Below, piece after piece: positions 1 to 9,697 of a DNA stretch of 64,000 bases (its first letter is position 1; each line of letters opens with the position of its first letter). A program made the position numbers and the translations under genes. Below the pieces are notes generated by a model. It saw only the letters and a list, made by a program, of their open reading frames with translations. It was not told where the DNA came from and made no database searches. This stretch comes from Shinella sp. PSBB067 (GTDB lineage: Bacteria > Pseudomonadota > Alphaproteobacteria > Rhizobiales > Rhizobiaceae), in contig NZ_CP069303.1 in assembly GCF_016839145.1 (NCBI RefSeq), forward strand, positions 1,674,001 through 1,738,000. Direction: 5' to 3'.

Positions 1-4
1 GGCA

Positions 5-253
5 ATGCAGCTCAGGGGCTACGGCATGACCACGGCCCAGATCCTCTACCGGATGCCGGACCACCGGCAGTTCCTGCAGACCTACATCTGGCAGCACTAC
101 GACCTGGCCCCCGACTTCCCGGAAATGAACAGCTTCCTCAGGTTCTGGCAGGAAAAGCTGGACGGGCCCCTGCACTCCGTACGCTACGTCCACCGCCGGC
201 TGATCTCGGCGACGGAATGGCGCGCGCTGAAGGGCGAGTTCATCATCAACTGA
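5..253 (+). CDS. usg: Usg family protein, probably 5'-truncated by the window edge
   Basis: Small conserved alphaproteobacterial protein of unknown biochemical role. The visible 82 residues carry the family core: an LRGYGMTTAQILYRMPDH stretch near the N-terminus followed by YDLAPDFPE and a GPLHSVR segment. Family members normally have several residues before the LRGYG motif, and the reading frame is open to the window edge, so the true start probably lies upstream; ATG at 5 is only the first start visible. No catalytic motif or membrane segment is seen. The name comes from an old association of homologues with the trp region; no function is inferred here. Confidence 0.8.
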   Translation: MQLRGYGMTTAQILYRMPDHRQFLQTYIWQHYDLAPDFPEMNSFLRFWQEKLDGPLHSVRYVHRRLISATEWRALKGEFIIN

Positions 254-263
254 GGGTGCCGGT

Positions 264-992
264 TCAGACGTGGACCTCGCCATGGGCCAGTTCGCTGTCC
301 GTCATGTTGACCCTCAGCGAGCCATAGGCGATGGCGGCATAGAAGAGCGCCACGCAGACGAGCACGACGCTGCCGGGAACGGGCCCGAGCGCCGCATTGG
401 CGACGACGTGCTCGAAGGCAAGCGCGATATCCTTGCCCTGGCCCGCCTGGATCTGCATGGTCGAGGAGGAGATCTTCAGGGCCCAGGCCAGGAGCAGGAT
501 GAGGTACATCCAGCAATAATTGCGCCGCAGCCGCCGGCAGGCCGCGTCGCGGTAGCTGATCAGGAAGTCCGGCTTGCGCAGGCTCTTGGCGATGGGGGCG
601 GCCCAGTCGAGCGCGAGCTGGCCGCGCGGATTGAGGATTTCGGCGAAATAGAACCGTTCCAGCTGCCGCACCCGCGCCCGGTAGACGTCGAAGAACCGGT
701 AGCGCCGCGCCTCGATGAGCAGGAGCAGCGTCACCAGCAACATCGCGAAGAGCAGCACGCCGTGATGCGAGGTCGGCGTCGACAGCGAGACGGAGAGCAG
801 CGCCGCGACCACCGTGATCGCCCAGTTCGTGGTGCGGTCGATCCGGTCGCGCCATCCCGCCATGCGCCCGAGTTCGCCGCGATAGTAATGCACCATCGTG
901 TTGATCGTCTCCACGGGCGTGCCGGGCAGCGGGGGGCTGGCGGGGCGCCTGGCTTCGAGGGAAAGCGACGAGGGGGACATATCGGCGGGCAT
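264..992 (-). CDS. DUF2270-like integral membrane protein
   Basis: Protein of about 242 residues resembling the DUF2270 family (function unknown). A hydrophilic N-terminus is followed by two adjacent hydrophobic segments (NWAITVVAALLSV and a Leu-rich stretch ending LLLLIEARRYR), a cytoplasmic middle with conserved-looking aromatic and basic residues (RYRFFDVYRARVRQLE), and two further hydrophobic segments near the C-terminus. The start at 992 is chosen because AGGAGG lies six bases before it; the frame is open to 1034 but without comparable ribosome-binding support. It converges with the usg end and diverges from the methyltransferase. Confidence 0.7.
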   Translation of the reverse strand: MPADMSPSSLSLEARRPASPPLPGTPVETINTMVHYYRGELGRMAGWRDRIDRTTNWAITVVAALLSVSLSTPTSHHGVLLFAMLLVTLLLLIEARRYRFFDVYRARVRQLERFYFAEILNPRGQLALDWAAPIAKSLRKPDFLISYRDAACRRLRRNYCWMYLILLLAWALKISSSTMQIQAGQGKDIALAFEHVVANAALGPVPGSVVLVCVALFYAAIAYGSLRVNMTDSELAHGEVHV

Positions 993-1120
993 GGCATTCC
1001 TCCTGCTGGTCTTTTTGGTCTTGGAAACGATCATGCGCCTCTTTCGCCGATTGATAAATGCCTATTTGCGCGCGCATCCTTCCATTGCCAAAGCCCGGCA
1101 CGGACCTTAAGAGACGCCGC

Positions 1121-1936
1121 ATGAAGAAGATCGACGAAGATGCGCTCGCGGACGCCTATAACCGCGCCCTCTCGCTGGAAAAATCCGGCGATTTCGACGC
1201 CGCCGCCAGGGCCTATGCCGAGGTGCTGGCGCTCGACCCGGAAGACCATGGCGGGGCGACCGTGCGCCTTGCCTCGATGGGCCGCGGCGACACGCCCGAA
1301 AAGGCGCCCGACGCTTATGTCGCCACGCTCTTCGACCAGCACGCCGAGGTCTTCGACAACGTGCTCGTCGACCAGCTCGGCTATTGCGTGCCGCTGCTCG
1401 TGCGCCAGCGTTTCCAGGCGCTGGAGATGGGGCCGTTCAGGCGCGTGCTGGACCTCGGCTGCGGCACGGGCCTCACCGGCGGGGCGCTGCGCGACATGGC
1501 CGAGGACATCACCGGCGTCGACCTTTCGGAGAACATGGTCGAGGTCGCCCACGACAAGGACCTCTACGAGACGCTCTACGTCGCCGAGGCCGTCGATTTC
1601 CTCGACGACAACGAGGACGAGCCCTTCGACCTCATCACCGCGACGGACGTGCTGCCCTATCTCGGCGCGCTGGAACCGCTGTTCTTCGGCGCCGCCGACA
1701 ATCTCGTGCCCGGCGGCCATTTCATCTTCTCCTCCGAGACGCTGCCGGACGACACCTTCGCCGGCCGGCCCTTCATGGTCGGCCCGCACCAGCGCTTCGC
1801 CCATTCCGCCGGCTATGTCTGCCAGCGCCTCGACGAGACCGGCTTCGACCTCGTCGAGATCACGGACATCACCGTGCGCATGGAGGAAGGCGAGCCCATT
1901 GCCGGCCATCTGGTGCTGGCGAAGTATCGCGGCTGA
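1121..1936 (+). CDS. TPR-containing class I SAM-dependent methyltransferase
   Basis: About 271 residues. The N-terminal ~60 residues look like a tetratricopeptide-type helical pair (AYNRALSLEKSGDFDAAARA, then AEVLALDPEDHGG). The rest is a Rossmann methyltransferase: motif I is VLDLGCGTGLTGGAL, followed by the acidic ITGVDLSENM and a DLITATDVLPYLG motif IV. The substrate cannot be read from the sequence; similar TPR-methyltransferases are annotated only as predicted. The start at 1121 is the first Met that gives the TPR-like N-terminus; upstream codons overlap the divergent gene's promoter region. Confidence 0.8.
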   Translation: MKKIDEDALADAYNRALSLEKSGDFDAAARAYAEVLALDPEDHGGATVRLASMGRGDTPEKAPDAYVATLFDQHAEVFDNVLVDQLGYCVPLLVRQRFQALEMGPFRRVLDLGCGTGLTGGALRDMAEDITGVDLSENMVEVAHDKDLYETLYVAEAVDFLDDNEDEPFDLITATDVLPYLGALEPLFFGAADNLVPGGHFIFSSETLPDDTFAGRPFMVGPHQRFAHSAGYVCQRLDETGFDLVEITDITVRMEEGEPIAGHLVLAKYRG

Positions 1937-1986
1937 CCGGGAGGTTTTCGCGCAGGGTCGAGACCGAGGATAACACGAGAGGTTTG

Positions 1987-2002
1987 GCGTCACATGTGAC
2001 GC
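1987..2002. promoter_or_regulatory. Perfect 16-bp palindrome, candidate operator
   Basis: GCGTCACATGTGACGC is exactly self-complementary. It lies in the 238-base gap between the methyltransferase and the beta-hydroxyacid dehydrogenase, about 170 bases before the latter's start. Dyads of this length are typical of dimeric repressor or activator sites, but no regulator can be assigned. Confidence 0.4.
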
Positions 2003-2050
2003 TGACGCATGCCGCACCGCTCGACGGACGGGAAACCCTCTCCTCCCCTC

Positions 2051-2083
2051 CGTCATCCTCGGGCCTGACCCGAGGATCCATCC
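2051..2083. repeat. REP-like palindromic unit, family B, copy 1
   Basis: Single palindromic unit with arms ATCCTCGGG and CCCGAGGAT separated by five bases, preceded by GTC. The same unit, in inverted pairs, occurs around 36922-37006 and 55243-55324. It lies between two forward genes. Confidence 0.8.
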
Positions 2084-2174
2084 GCGCCCGCCACCATCCC
2101 CTTTTGCGAGAAACACTTTCGCCGGAATCGATCATCCGCTACACCACCTGCCAGCAATTGCAGGAGGTTACGAC

Positions 2175-3047
2175 ATGGCAAAGGTTGCATTCATCGGTCT
2201 CGGCGTCATGGGCTATCCCATGGCAGGCCATCTGAAGGTCAAGGGAGGCCATGAGGTGGCGGTCTACAACCGCACCTTCGCCAAGGCGGAGAAATGGGCG
2301 GCCGCGTTCGGCGGCAAGGCGTTCCGCACGCCGGCGGAAGCGGCGAAGGACGCCGATTTCGTCTTCACCTGCGTCGGCAACGACGACGACCTGCGCGCCG
2401 TCACGATCGGCAAGGACGGCGTTCTCGAAGGCATGAAGCCGGGCGCGATCCTCATCGACAACACCACAGCCTCCGCCGAGGTCGCCCGCGAGCTCGACGC
2501 CGCCGCGAAGGAAAAGGGCTGCGGCTTCATCGACGCCCCCGTTTCCGGCGGCCAGGCCGGCGCGGAGAACGGCGTCCTCACCGTCATGTGCGGCGGCGAC
2601 GAGGCGACCTATGAGAAGGCCCGGCCCGTCATCGAGGCCTATGCCCGCATGGTCGGCCTGATGGGCCCGGCCGGCGCCGGCCAGCTCACCAAGATGGTCA
2701 ACCAGATCTGCATCGCCGGCCTCGTCCAGGGCCTCGCCGAGGGTATCCATTTCGGCAAGAAGGCCGGCCTCGACATCGAGAAGGTCGTGGAGGTGATCTC
2801 CAAGGGCGCCGCCGGCTCCTGGCAGATGGAGAACCGCCACAAGACGATGAATGCCGGCAAATACGATTTCGGCTTCGCCATCGACTGGATGCGCAAGGAC
2901 CTCGACATCGTGCTGTCCGAAGCCCGCCGCAACGGCGCCAAGCTGCCCGTCACCGCCCTCGTCGACCAGTTCTACGGCGACGTGCAGGAAATGGGCGGCA
3001 ACCGCTGGGACACGTCCTCGCTGCTGGCGCGGCTCGAAAGGAAATAG
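2175..3047 (+). CDS. NAD(P)-dependent beta-hydroxyacid dehydrogenase (3-hydroxyisobutyrate dehydrogenase / tartronate semialdehyde reductase family)
   Basis: 290 residues, the usual length of the family that reversibly oxidises beta-hydroxyacids such as 3-hydroxyisobutyrate or interconverts tartronate semialdehyde and glycerate. The N-terminal nucleotide-binding motif is FIGLGVMGYPMAGHL, the substrate-binding loop is FIDAPVSGGQAGAENG, and the catalytic-lysine region is GAGQLTKMVNQI. The start has AGGAGG seven bases upstream. The sequence does not decide between GarR-like and MmsB-like substrates, and neighbours give no pathway clue, so only the family is called. Confidence 0.85.
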   Translation: MAKVAFIGLGVMGYPMAGHLKVKGGHEVAVYNRTFAKAEKWAAAFGGKAFRTPAEAAKDADFVFTCVGNDDDLRAVTIGKDGVLEGMKPGAILIDNTTASAEVARELDAAAKEKGCGFIDAPVSGGQAGAENGVLTVMCGGDEATYEKARPVIEAYARMVGLMGPAGAGQLTKMVNQICIAGLVQGLAEGIHFGKKAGLDIEKVVEVISKGAAGSWQMENRHKTMNAGKYDFGFAIDWMRKDLDIVLSEARRNGAKLPVTALVDQFYGDVQEMGGNRWDTSSLLARLERK

Positions 3048-3051
3048 GGTG

Positions 3052-3429
3052 ATGCGCCGCGCAGCGCTTGTCGCTCCCGCCGCCCTTGCGGCCTACCTCG
3101 CCCTCTCCGCATCGGCGAGGGCCGAGGACGCCACGCCGGCGCTCGCCACGGCGCTGCACCGGCAGATCGCCCGGTGCTGGGCTGTTCCGGCCGACATGCC
3201 CGATGATGTCGGACCGGTGCGCGTGAAAGTCTCGCTGTCCGAGGCGGGCGAACTCGACGGTTCGCCCGAAATCGACGGTCCCGTCGCCGGCGATCCGGCG
3301 ACGAAGGCCTTTGCCGCGAGCGCGGTGCGCGCCGTCGTGCGCTGCGCACCCTTCAGGGGATTGGCGGAGCTTGCGCCCCATGCGGCGTGGAAATCGCTCG
3401 TCGTCACCTTCAAGCGGCCGGATATGTGA
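3052..3429 (+). CDS. Small exported protein, TonB/TolA C-terminal-like
   Basis: 125 residues with an N-terminal signal peptide (basic MRR, hydrophobic Ala/Leu core, ASARAED cleavage-like site). The mature part pairs an IARCWAVP motif with VRVKVSLSEAGELDG and a later FAASAVRAVVRCAPF, the pattern of TonB/TolA-type C-terminal domains. Two cysteines (in ARCW and VRCAPF) could form a disulfide. It starts four bases after the dehydrogenase stop; GTG at 3049 is an alternative start one codon earlier. Probably periplasmic; no partner can be named. Confidence 0.65.
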   Translation: MRRAALVAPAALAAYLALSASARAEDATPALATALHRQIARCWAVPADMPDDVGPVRVKVSLSEAGELDGSPEIDGPVAGDPATKAFAASAVRAVVRCAPFRGLAELAPHAAWKSLVVTFKRPDM

Positions 3430-3436
3430 GCGGCGC

Positions 3437-3925
3437 CTATTCCTCGCCGCTCTTCTGGTTGTCCACCACCATGTAGTCGAGCGGAAGCTCGGTCGTGTAC
3501 TTGATCTGCTCCATGGCGAAGGCCGAGGAGACGTCGCGGATCTCGATGCGGGCGATCATGCGCTTGTAGAAGGCGTCATAGGCCGCGATGTCCGGCACGA
3601 CGACGCGCAGGAGGTAATCCACCTCGCCGCTCATGCGGTAGAACTCGACGACCTCCGGGAATTCGACGATCACCTCGGAAAAGCGCTTCAGCCATTCCGT
3701 CGAATGCGAATTGGTGCGGATCGAGACGAAGACGGTGACCTTCGTGTTGATCTTGCCGGGATCGAGCAGCGCGACGCGCTTGCGGATCACGCCGTCCTCT
3801 TCCATCTTCTGGATGCGCCGCCAGCAGGGCGTGGTGGAAAGCCCCACCTTCTTGGCGAGGTCCGCCACTGCGAGCGTGGAATCTTCCTGCAGCAAACGCA
3901 GAATCTTGCGGTCCAGACGATCCAT
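3437..3925 (-). CDS. Lrp/AsnC family transcriptional regulator
   Basis: About 162 residues. An N-terminal winged helix-turn-helix (LDRKILRLLQEDSTLAVADL, then KKVGLSTTPCWRRIQKME) is followed by the RAM ligand-binding and oligomerisation domain (VTVFVSIRTNSHSTEWLKRF ... MSGEVDYLLRVVVPDIAAYD). This matches Lrp-type regulators that sense amino acids. The start at 3925 has GGGGAG four bases upstream; the longer frame to 3958 lacks that support. The target is not evident: the adjacent genes are unrelated nucleases. Confidence 0.9.
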   Translation of the reverse strand: MDRLDRKILRLLQEDSTLAVADLAKKVGLSTTPCWRRIQKMEEDGVIRKRVALLDPGKINTKVTVFVSIRTNSHSTEWLKRFSEVIVEFPEVVEFYRMSGEVDYLLRVVVPDIAAYDAFYKRMIARIEIRDVSSAFAMEQIKYTTELPLDYMVVDNQKSGEE

Positions 3926-3993
3926 TGATCTCCCCATCCTGAAATTTAATTCCCTCATACACCCAAATTACGGCAAATGGGAAGAAATGCATT

Positions 3994-4632
3994 TCACCTG
4001 GAAAGAGTTTTCACCCGCTTTCGCAATTCCGGCAGCACCTCTTCCTCGAACCATGGATTACGCTTCAGCCAGGCCGTATTGCGCCAGCTCGGATGCGGCA
4101 GCGGCAGCACGGCCGGTCCGTCGTTGCGGTGGAGATGCCGGCGCCAGTCGCGCACCGTCTCCGTCATGCTCGCCGCCTTCGCCGTGCCGAGATGCCAGGC
4201 CTGCGCATACTGGCCGATCGCCAGCACGAGCTCGACCTGCGGCATGGCGGCCATCACCCGACCCCGCCACAGCGGCGCGCATTCGCGCCTCGGCGGCAGG
4301 TCGCTGCCGTGGGCGTCGTAGCCGGGAAAGCAGAAGCCCATCGGCACGATGGCGAATGTCCGCGGATCATAGAATTCCTCGCGCGTCACGCCGAGCCAGA
4401 TGCGCAGCCGGTCGCCCGAAGCATCGTTGAACGGCAGGCCGCTCTCGTGCACCCGCAACCCCGGCGCCTGCCCGGCGATCAGGATGCGGGCACCGGCGGA
4501 AAGCACCGCGACCGGCCGCGGCTCGTGCGGCAGCGCGTCGCCAGCCCTCGCCGGTGCGTCGCGACAGAGCCGGCAGGCCGCGATCGCCGCGGTCAGCGCC
4601 TCGATGTCGCCTGCCGGTCTGTCGCCGTCCAT
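3994..4632 (-). CDS. Uracil-DNA glycosylase superfamily protein
   Basis: 212 residues related to the family 4/5-like uracil-DNA glycosylases that excise uracil from DNA. Visible motifs are ILIAGQAPGLRVHESGLPF (motif with the water-activating region), a middle MGFCFPGYDAHGSD, and the C-terminal LPLPHPSWRN motif containing the His that stabilises the flipped-out base. Early CRLC and CAPLW cysteines are spaced unlike the four-cysteine Fe-S set of classical family 4, so cluster binding is uncertain. It starts 11 bases after the upstream nuclease gene, in the same orientation, so co-transcription is likely. Confidence 0.8.
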   Translation of the reverse strand: MDGDRPAGDIEALTAAIAACRLCRDAPARAGDALPHEPRPVAVLSAGARILIAGQAPGLRVHESGLPFNDASGDRLRIWLGVTREEFYDPRTFAIVPMGFCFPGYDAHGSDLPPRRECAPLWRGRVMAAMPQVELVLAIGQYAQAWHLGTAKAASMTETVRDWRRHLHRNDGPAVLPLPHPSWRNTAWLKRNPWFEEEVLPELRKRVKTLSR

Positions 4633-4643
4633 CGCATTATCCG

Positions 4644-5213
4644 TCAATTCAACCCCAGCGTTTCCAGAATGCCGCCGAGCAGGCCGGGTTCCGCGTCGTG
4701 GATCTCCTCCCGCGGCCTGCCGTTCATCCGCCGCCATTCCTGCGGCATCTCGAATTGCGCGCCCCACAATCCCTTGCGCTCGGCCTTGGCGAACTGCTCC
4801 TCGTCCTCGTATCCGCCATAGGCGACGGCCAGGCCCTCGCGCACCATGCGTTCGCCGAGGTCGGCGCCGTCGGCTCCGTCGCAACGCGCCAGCCAGCGGC
4901 CGTACTTGTCCGTGCCCCTCGTGCGGCAGGTGATCGCCCCTGCCCGCAGGAGCTCCGCCATGCGCGAGCGCGCGGCGGCGCCGCAGCGCCATTCCTCGCC
5001 GTCCCGCCGGCACATCTGCGTCAGCTCGGGCGCATCGAAGCCGAGCAGGCGGATGCGATGACCGTCCAGCGTCAGCGTGTCGCCGTCCGCCGCCCGCGCC
5101 GTGCCGGTGAGCGTCTCGCCGCCCTCGCCGTCGAGGCGCGCGACGATCAGCGCCGTCAGCGCGAGGATCGCAACCGCCACGCCGACATCGCGCGCCCGCC
5201 TGGAAAGCCCCAT
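4644..5213 (-). CDS. Membrane-anchored thermonuclease (SNase-like)
   Basis: About 189 residues: a basic N-terminus and one hydrophobic segment (VGVAVAILALTALIVA) anchor or export the protein, followed by a staphylococcal-nuclease-like OB fold. Typical nuclease elements are ADGDTLTL, HRIRLLGFDAPE (Arg and Asp/Glu of the active site), GTDKYGRWLA with the second catalytic Arg, and MVREGLAVAYGGY. Expected to cut nucleic acid with Ca2+ outside the cytoplasm. Upstream Met at 5228 is an alternative start. It precedes the uracil-DNA glycosylase gene by 11 bases. Confidence 0.8.
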   Translation of the reverse strand: MGLSRRARDVGVAVAILALTALIVARLDGEGGETLTGTARAADGDTLTLDGHRIRLLGFDAPELTQMCRRDGEEWRCGAAARSRMAELLRAGAITCRTRGTDKYGRWLARCDGADGADLGERMVREGLAVAYGGYEDEEQFAKAERKGLWGAQFEMPQEWRRMNGRPREEIHDAEPGLLGGILETLGLN

Positions 5214-5353
5214 GGAACCCGTTCCCATCCTGGTTGTCGACCTTGCGTCATATGCCGAAGGACCGCCGAATTCACGCTACGGAAAATGTCGGAATGGTTC
5301 GCAAATGGTTTATGCGCGGCAGCATCTTCTTAAGGATTCCCCCCTAGAATTCA

Positions 5354-6916
<1,563 letters not shown>

Positions 6917-7012
6917 GATCGGCTTAGCTCCCGTCCAAGAGAAGGGCCGCCCCTCCTCCTTTCCGTCAACAGACAAGGGTGACGGAGGAGAGGTTGGAAT
7001 TTACCGCCTGCG

Positions 7013-7390
7013 CTAGATAAATCTGGAAACCACTACATATCCGGCATAGCCGGCATTGGCGACGATCAGGCAGAAGACGGCGAAGGAGCCGAGGTCCTTC
7101 GAATGCTTGCCCATCTCGGAAATCTCCGGCGAGACCCGGTCGACGATCTCCTCGATCGCCGTGTTGAGCGCCTCGAAGGCGATCAGCAGCAGGAAGAGGA
7201 TCGCCATCGCCACATACTGGAAGAACGACGCGCCGACGACGGTGAAGATCACCATGGCGACGCAGAAGGCGAGCAGTTCGTGGCGGAAGGCCGCTTCTCC
7301 GAGCAGCCGGCGCGCGCCGGCCGCCGAATAGCTCGCGGCCGCGAACAGGTGGCCGAAGCCCGTCTTCTTCTCGATTGGTCCCTGAGCCAT
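7013..7390 (-). CDS. dgkA: Diacylglycerol kinase (prokaryotic, membrane)
   Basis: 125 residues with three hydrophobic segments, the length and topology of DgkA, which phosphorylates diacylglycerol to phosphatidic acid in the inner membrane. The family signature is present as [17 protein letters not shown], with ELLAF and [14 protein letters not shown] around it. ATG at 7390 is preferred over GTG 7396 because GGAG stands five bases before it. The gene converges with the histidine kinase, about 95 bases apart. Confidence 0.9.
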   Translation of the reverse strand: MAQGPIEKKTGFGHLFAAASYSAAGARRLLGEAAFRHELLAFCVAMVIFTVVGASFFQYVAMAILFLLLIAFEALNTAIEEIVDRVSPEISEMGKHSKDLGSFAVFCLIVANAGYAGYVVVSRFI

Positions 7391-7478
7391 TGCCACTCCG
7401 CTCTCGCCGACGCATGCCCGGGCGAACGGGCATGCGGGGTTCTCAATTCACATGACCGGGGCTTTCCCCGACCAAGCG

Positions 7479-8495
7479 CTACGAACGGTTGCTGACGCCC
7501 GCCTGAACGAAGGTCGCCATGCCGGCATGGCAGGCGGCCGCCGACTTGACGATCCCGGCGGCCAGCGCCGCGCCCGTGCCCTCGCCGAGCCGCATGCCGA
7601 GCGCCAGCAGAGGCGTTTTACCGAGCTTCTCGATTGACTTCAGGTGCCCCGGCTCGGCCGAGACATGGCCGATCAGGCAATGGTCGAGCGCCGAGGGATT
7701 GGCCGCGCGCAGGATCGCGCCGGCGGCCGTCGCGACATAGCCGTCGATGATGACGGGGATCTTCTGCATGCGGGCGGCGAGGATCGCGCCGGCCATCGCC
7801 GCGATCTCGCGGCCGCCGAGGCGGCGCAGCACCTCGAGCGGATCGGAAAGGTGCGCGCGGTGCAGGTTGACGGCCTTCTTCACCGCCGCGATCTTGCGCT
7901 GCAGCACCTCGCCTTCCGAGCCCGTGCCCGGGCCGACCCATTCTTCCGCCGTGCCGCCGTAGAGCGCAAGGTTGATCGCCGCCGCGATGGTCGTGTTGCC
8001 GATGCCCATCTCGCCGATGCACAGGAGGTCCGTGCCGCCGGCAATGGCCTCCATGCCGAAGGCCATGGTGGCGGCGCAGTCGCGCTCGGAAAGGGCGGCT
8101 TCCTCGGTGATGTCGGCGGTCGGATAGTCGAGCGCGAGGTCGAAGACCTTGAGGCCGAGATCGTTCGCCACGCAGATCTGGTTGATCGCCGCGCCGCCGG
8201 CCGCGAAATTCTCGACCATCTGCGCCGTGACGGAGGACGGATAGGGCGTGATTCCCTGCTTCGTGACGCCGTGGTTGCCGGCGAAGATCGCCACGAGCGG
8301 GCGCGTGACGGCCGGCGGGCGGCCGGTCCAGGCCGCGAGCCAGAAGGCGATTTCCTCCAGCCGGCCGAGCGCGCCCGGCGGCTTGGTGAGCTGCGAATCC
8401 CGCTCGCGCGCGGCCACCAGTGCCGCCGAATCGGGGCCGGGCAGGTTGCGCAGCAATTCACGGAAGTCATCGAACGGCAGGCCGCTGGCACTCAT
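7479..8495 (-). CDS. cobT: Nicotinate-nucleotide:dimethylbenzimidazole phosphoribosyltransferase
   Basis: 338 residues, the normal size of CobT, which makes alpha-ribazole phosphate for the lower ligand of cobalamin. Recognisable elements are LTKPPGALGRLE, the FAGNHGVTKQGITPYPSSVT block, IGEMGIGNTTIAAA, VGPGTGSEGEVLQRK and the GEGTGAALA C-terminal block with the catalytic Glu region. The start at 8495 matches the family N-terminus; a longer frame to 8738 overlaps the divergent cobS and is discarded. cobT and cobS face outward from a 157-base gap and act in adjacent late steps of B12 synthesis. Confidence 0.95.
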   Translation of the reverse strand: MSASGLPFDDFRELLRNLPGPDSAALVAARERDSQLTKPPGALGRLEEIAFWLAAWTGRPPAVTRPLVAIFAGNHGVTKQGITPYPSSVTAQMVENFAAGGAAINQICVANDLGLKVFDLALDYPTADITEEAALSERDCAATMAFGMEAIAGGTDLLCIGEMGIGNTTIAAAINLALYGGTAEEWVGPGTGSEGEVLQRKIAAVKKAVNLHRAHLSDPLEVLRRLGGREIAAMAGAILAARMQKIPVIIDGYVATAAGAILRAANPSALDHCLIGHVSAEPGHLKSIEKLGKTPLLALGMRLGEGTGAALAAGIVKSAAACHAGMATFVQAGVSNRS

Positions 8496-8652
8496 CTTGG
8501 GGAATTCCTTGCTTTGGGCTTTCAAAGGCGGATGTTTGGTGTCTCCTAATAGAGCGAGGGCGCGAGTCCGACAACCGCATTTGCGGCGGCCCGCGTCGCC
8601 TTTCGCGGCAAGGCGGCGGTTCCCGCGAACCGTCCACAGCAGGGGCCACACA

Positions 8653-9438
8653 GTGACGACCATCCGGAACTTCATCGACGACACGGCGCGCTCAGTCGCC
8701 TTCCTCTCGCGCCTGCCGATGCCGCAGCGCCATTTCATCGGCTATGACGGCCGTCTCTCCCGCGCCGTGCGCGCCTTCCCCCTCGCCGGCGTGCTGATCG
8801 TGCTTCCCGCCGCCGCTCTTGCCGCCATCCTCTCGGCGTTCCACGCCCCGCCCATGCTCCTCGCCTTCGCGACGCTCGCCCTTCAGGTGCTCCTCACCGG
8901 CGCGCTGCACGAGGACGGGCTTTCCGACGCCGCCGACGGCATCGGCGGCGGGCGGGATCGCGACAGCGCGCTCGCCATCATGAAGGACAGCCGCGTCGGC
9001 TCCTACGGCGTCGTGGCGCTCGTCCTCTCCTTCGGCCTGCGCGCCGCCGCCATCGCCGCGCTCGCGGCCGTCCTCACGCCCTCCGGCCTCGGCATGGCGC
9101 TGCTTGCCGTCGCCGCGATGAGCCGCACCGCCATGGTCTGGCACTGGTCGCTGCTGCCGCCGGCCCGCCGCGACGGCGTCGCCGCCTCGGTCGGCGAGCC
9201 GGACAGCGGCGCGACCACCGTCGCGCTGGCAGGCGGCATCGCCATCGCCGCGCTCCTCCTCCTGCCGCACGGCACCATCCTTTCTTTCGCCCTCGCGCTG
9301 GCCGCCGCCGTCATCACCGTCCTCGCCTTCAACCGCATCGCGCTCGGCAAGATCGGCGGCCATACCGGCGACACGATCGGCGCCACGCAGCAACTCGCGG
9401 AAATGTCAGTGCTGTTCGCCCTTGCCTTGGCGCTTTGA
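8653..9438 (+). CDS. cobS: Adenosylcobinamide-GDP ribazoletransferase (cobalamin synthase)
   Basis: 261 residues, strongly hydrophobic with several membrane segments, as in the family that joins adenosylcobinamide-GDP and alpha-ribazole(-phosphate) at the membrane. The metal-binding signature is LHEDGLSDAADGIGGGRDRD, followed by IMKDSRVGSYG; the C-terminus keeps GKIGGHTGDTIGATQQLAE. Translation starts at GTG 8653, preceded by AGGGGCC. No cobalamin riboswitch core was recognised between cobT and cobS. Confidence 0.93.
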   Translation: MTTIRNFIDDTARSVAFLSRLPMPQRHFIGYDGRLSRAVRAFPLAGVLIVLPAAALAAILSAFHAPPMLLAFATLALQVLLTGALHEDGLSDAADGIGGGRDRDSALAIMKDSRVGSYGVVALVLSFGLRAAAIAALAAVLTPSGLGMALLAVAAMSRTAMVWHWSLLPPARRDGVAASVGEPDSGATTVALAGGIAIAALLLLPHGTILSFALALAAAVITVLAFNRIALGKIGGHTGDTIGATQQLAEMSVLFALALAL

Positions 9439-9475
9439 GCCGCCGATATAGAAAGGGTTATCGTCTGGAGCCGCG

Positions 9476-9697
9476 ATGGAATCGCCCTGCATTCTCGTCT
9501 GTTCGATCGACATGGTGACCGGCTACTGCTTCGGCTGCGGCCGCACGCGCGAGGAAATCGGCGGCTGGACGCTCTACACCGACGAGCAGCGCCGCGCCAT
9601 CATGGCCGGGCTGCCGGCGCGGCTCGCCACCGTCGAGCGCAAGCCGCGCCGCGAGACGCGCCGGACCCGCATGGCGCGGGAGCGCAGCGAGACATGA
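9476..9697 (+). CDS. DUF1289 domain protein
   Basis: 73 residues with a compact N-terminal cysteine motif typical of DUF1289: SPCILVCSIDMVTGYCFGCG, then RTREEIGGW and a basic C-terminus. The four cysteines suggest a small metal or Fe-S site, but the function is unknown. It overlaps the following protease gene by four bases (ATGA), so the two are translationally coupled. Confidence 0.85.
   Translation: MESPCILVCSIDMVTGYCFGCGRTREEIGGWTLYTDEQRRAIMAGLPARLATVERKPRRETRRTRMARERSET

Noticed and set aside
8496..8652. Possible cobalamin riboswitch between cobT and cobS
   Set aside because: The gap is only 157 bases and no B12-box core or supporting stems could be found on either strand.
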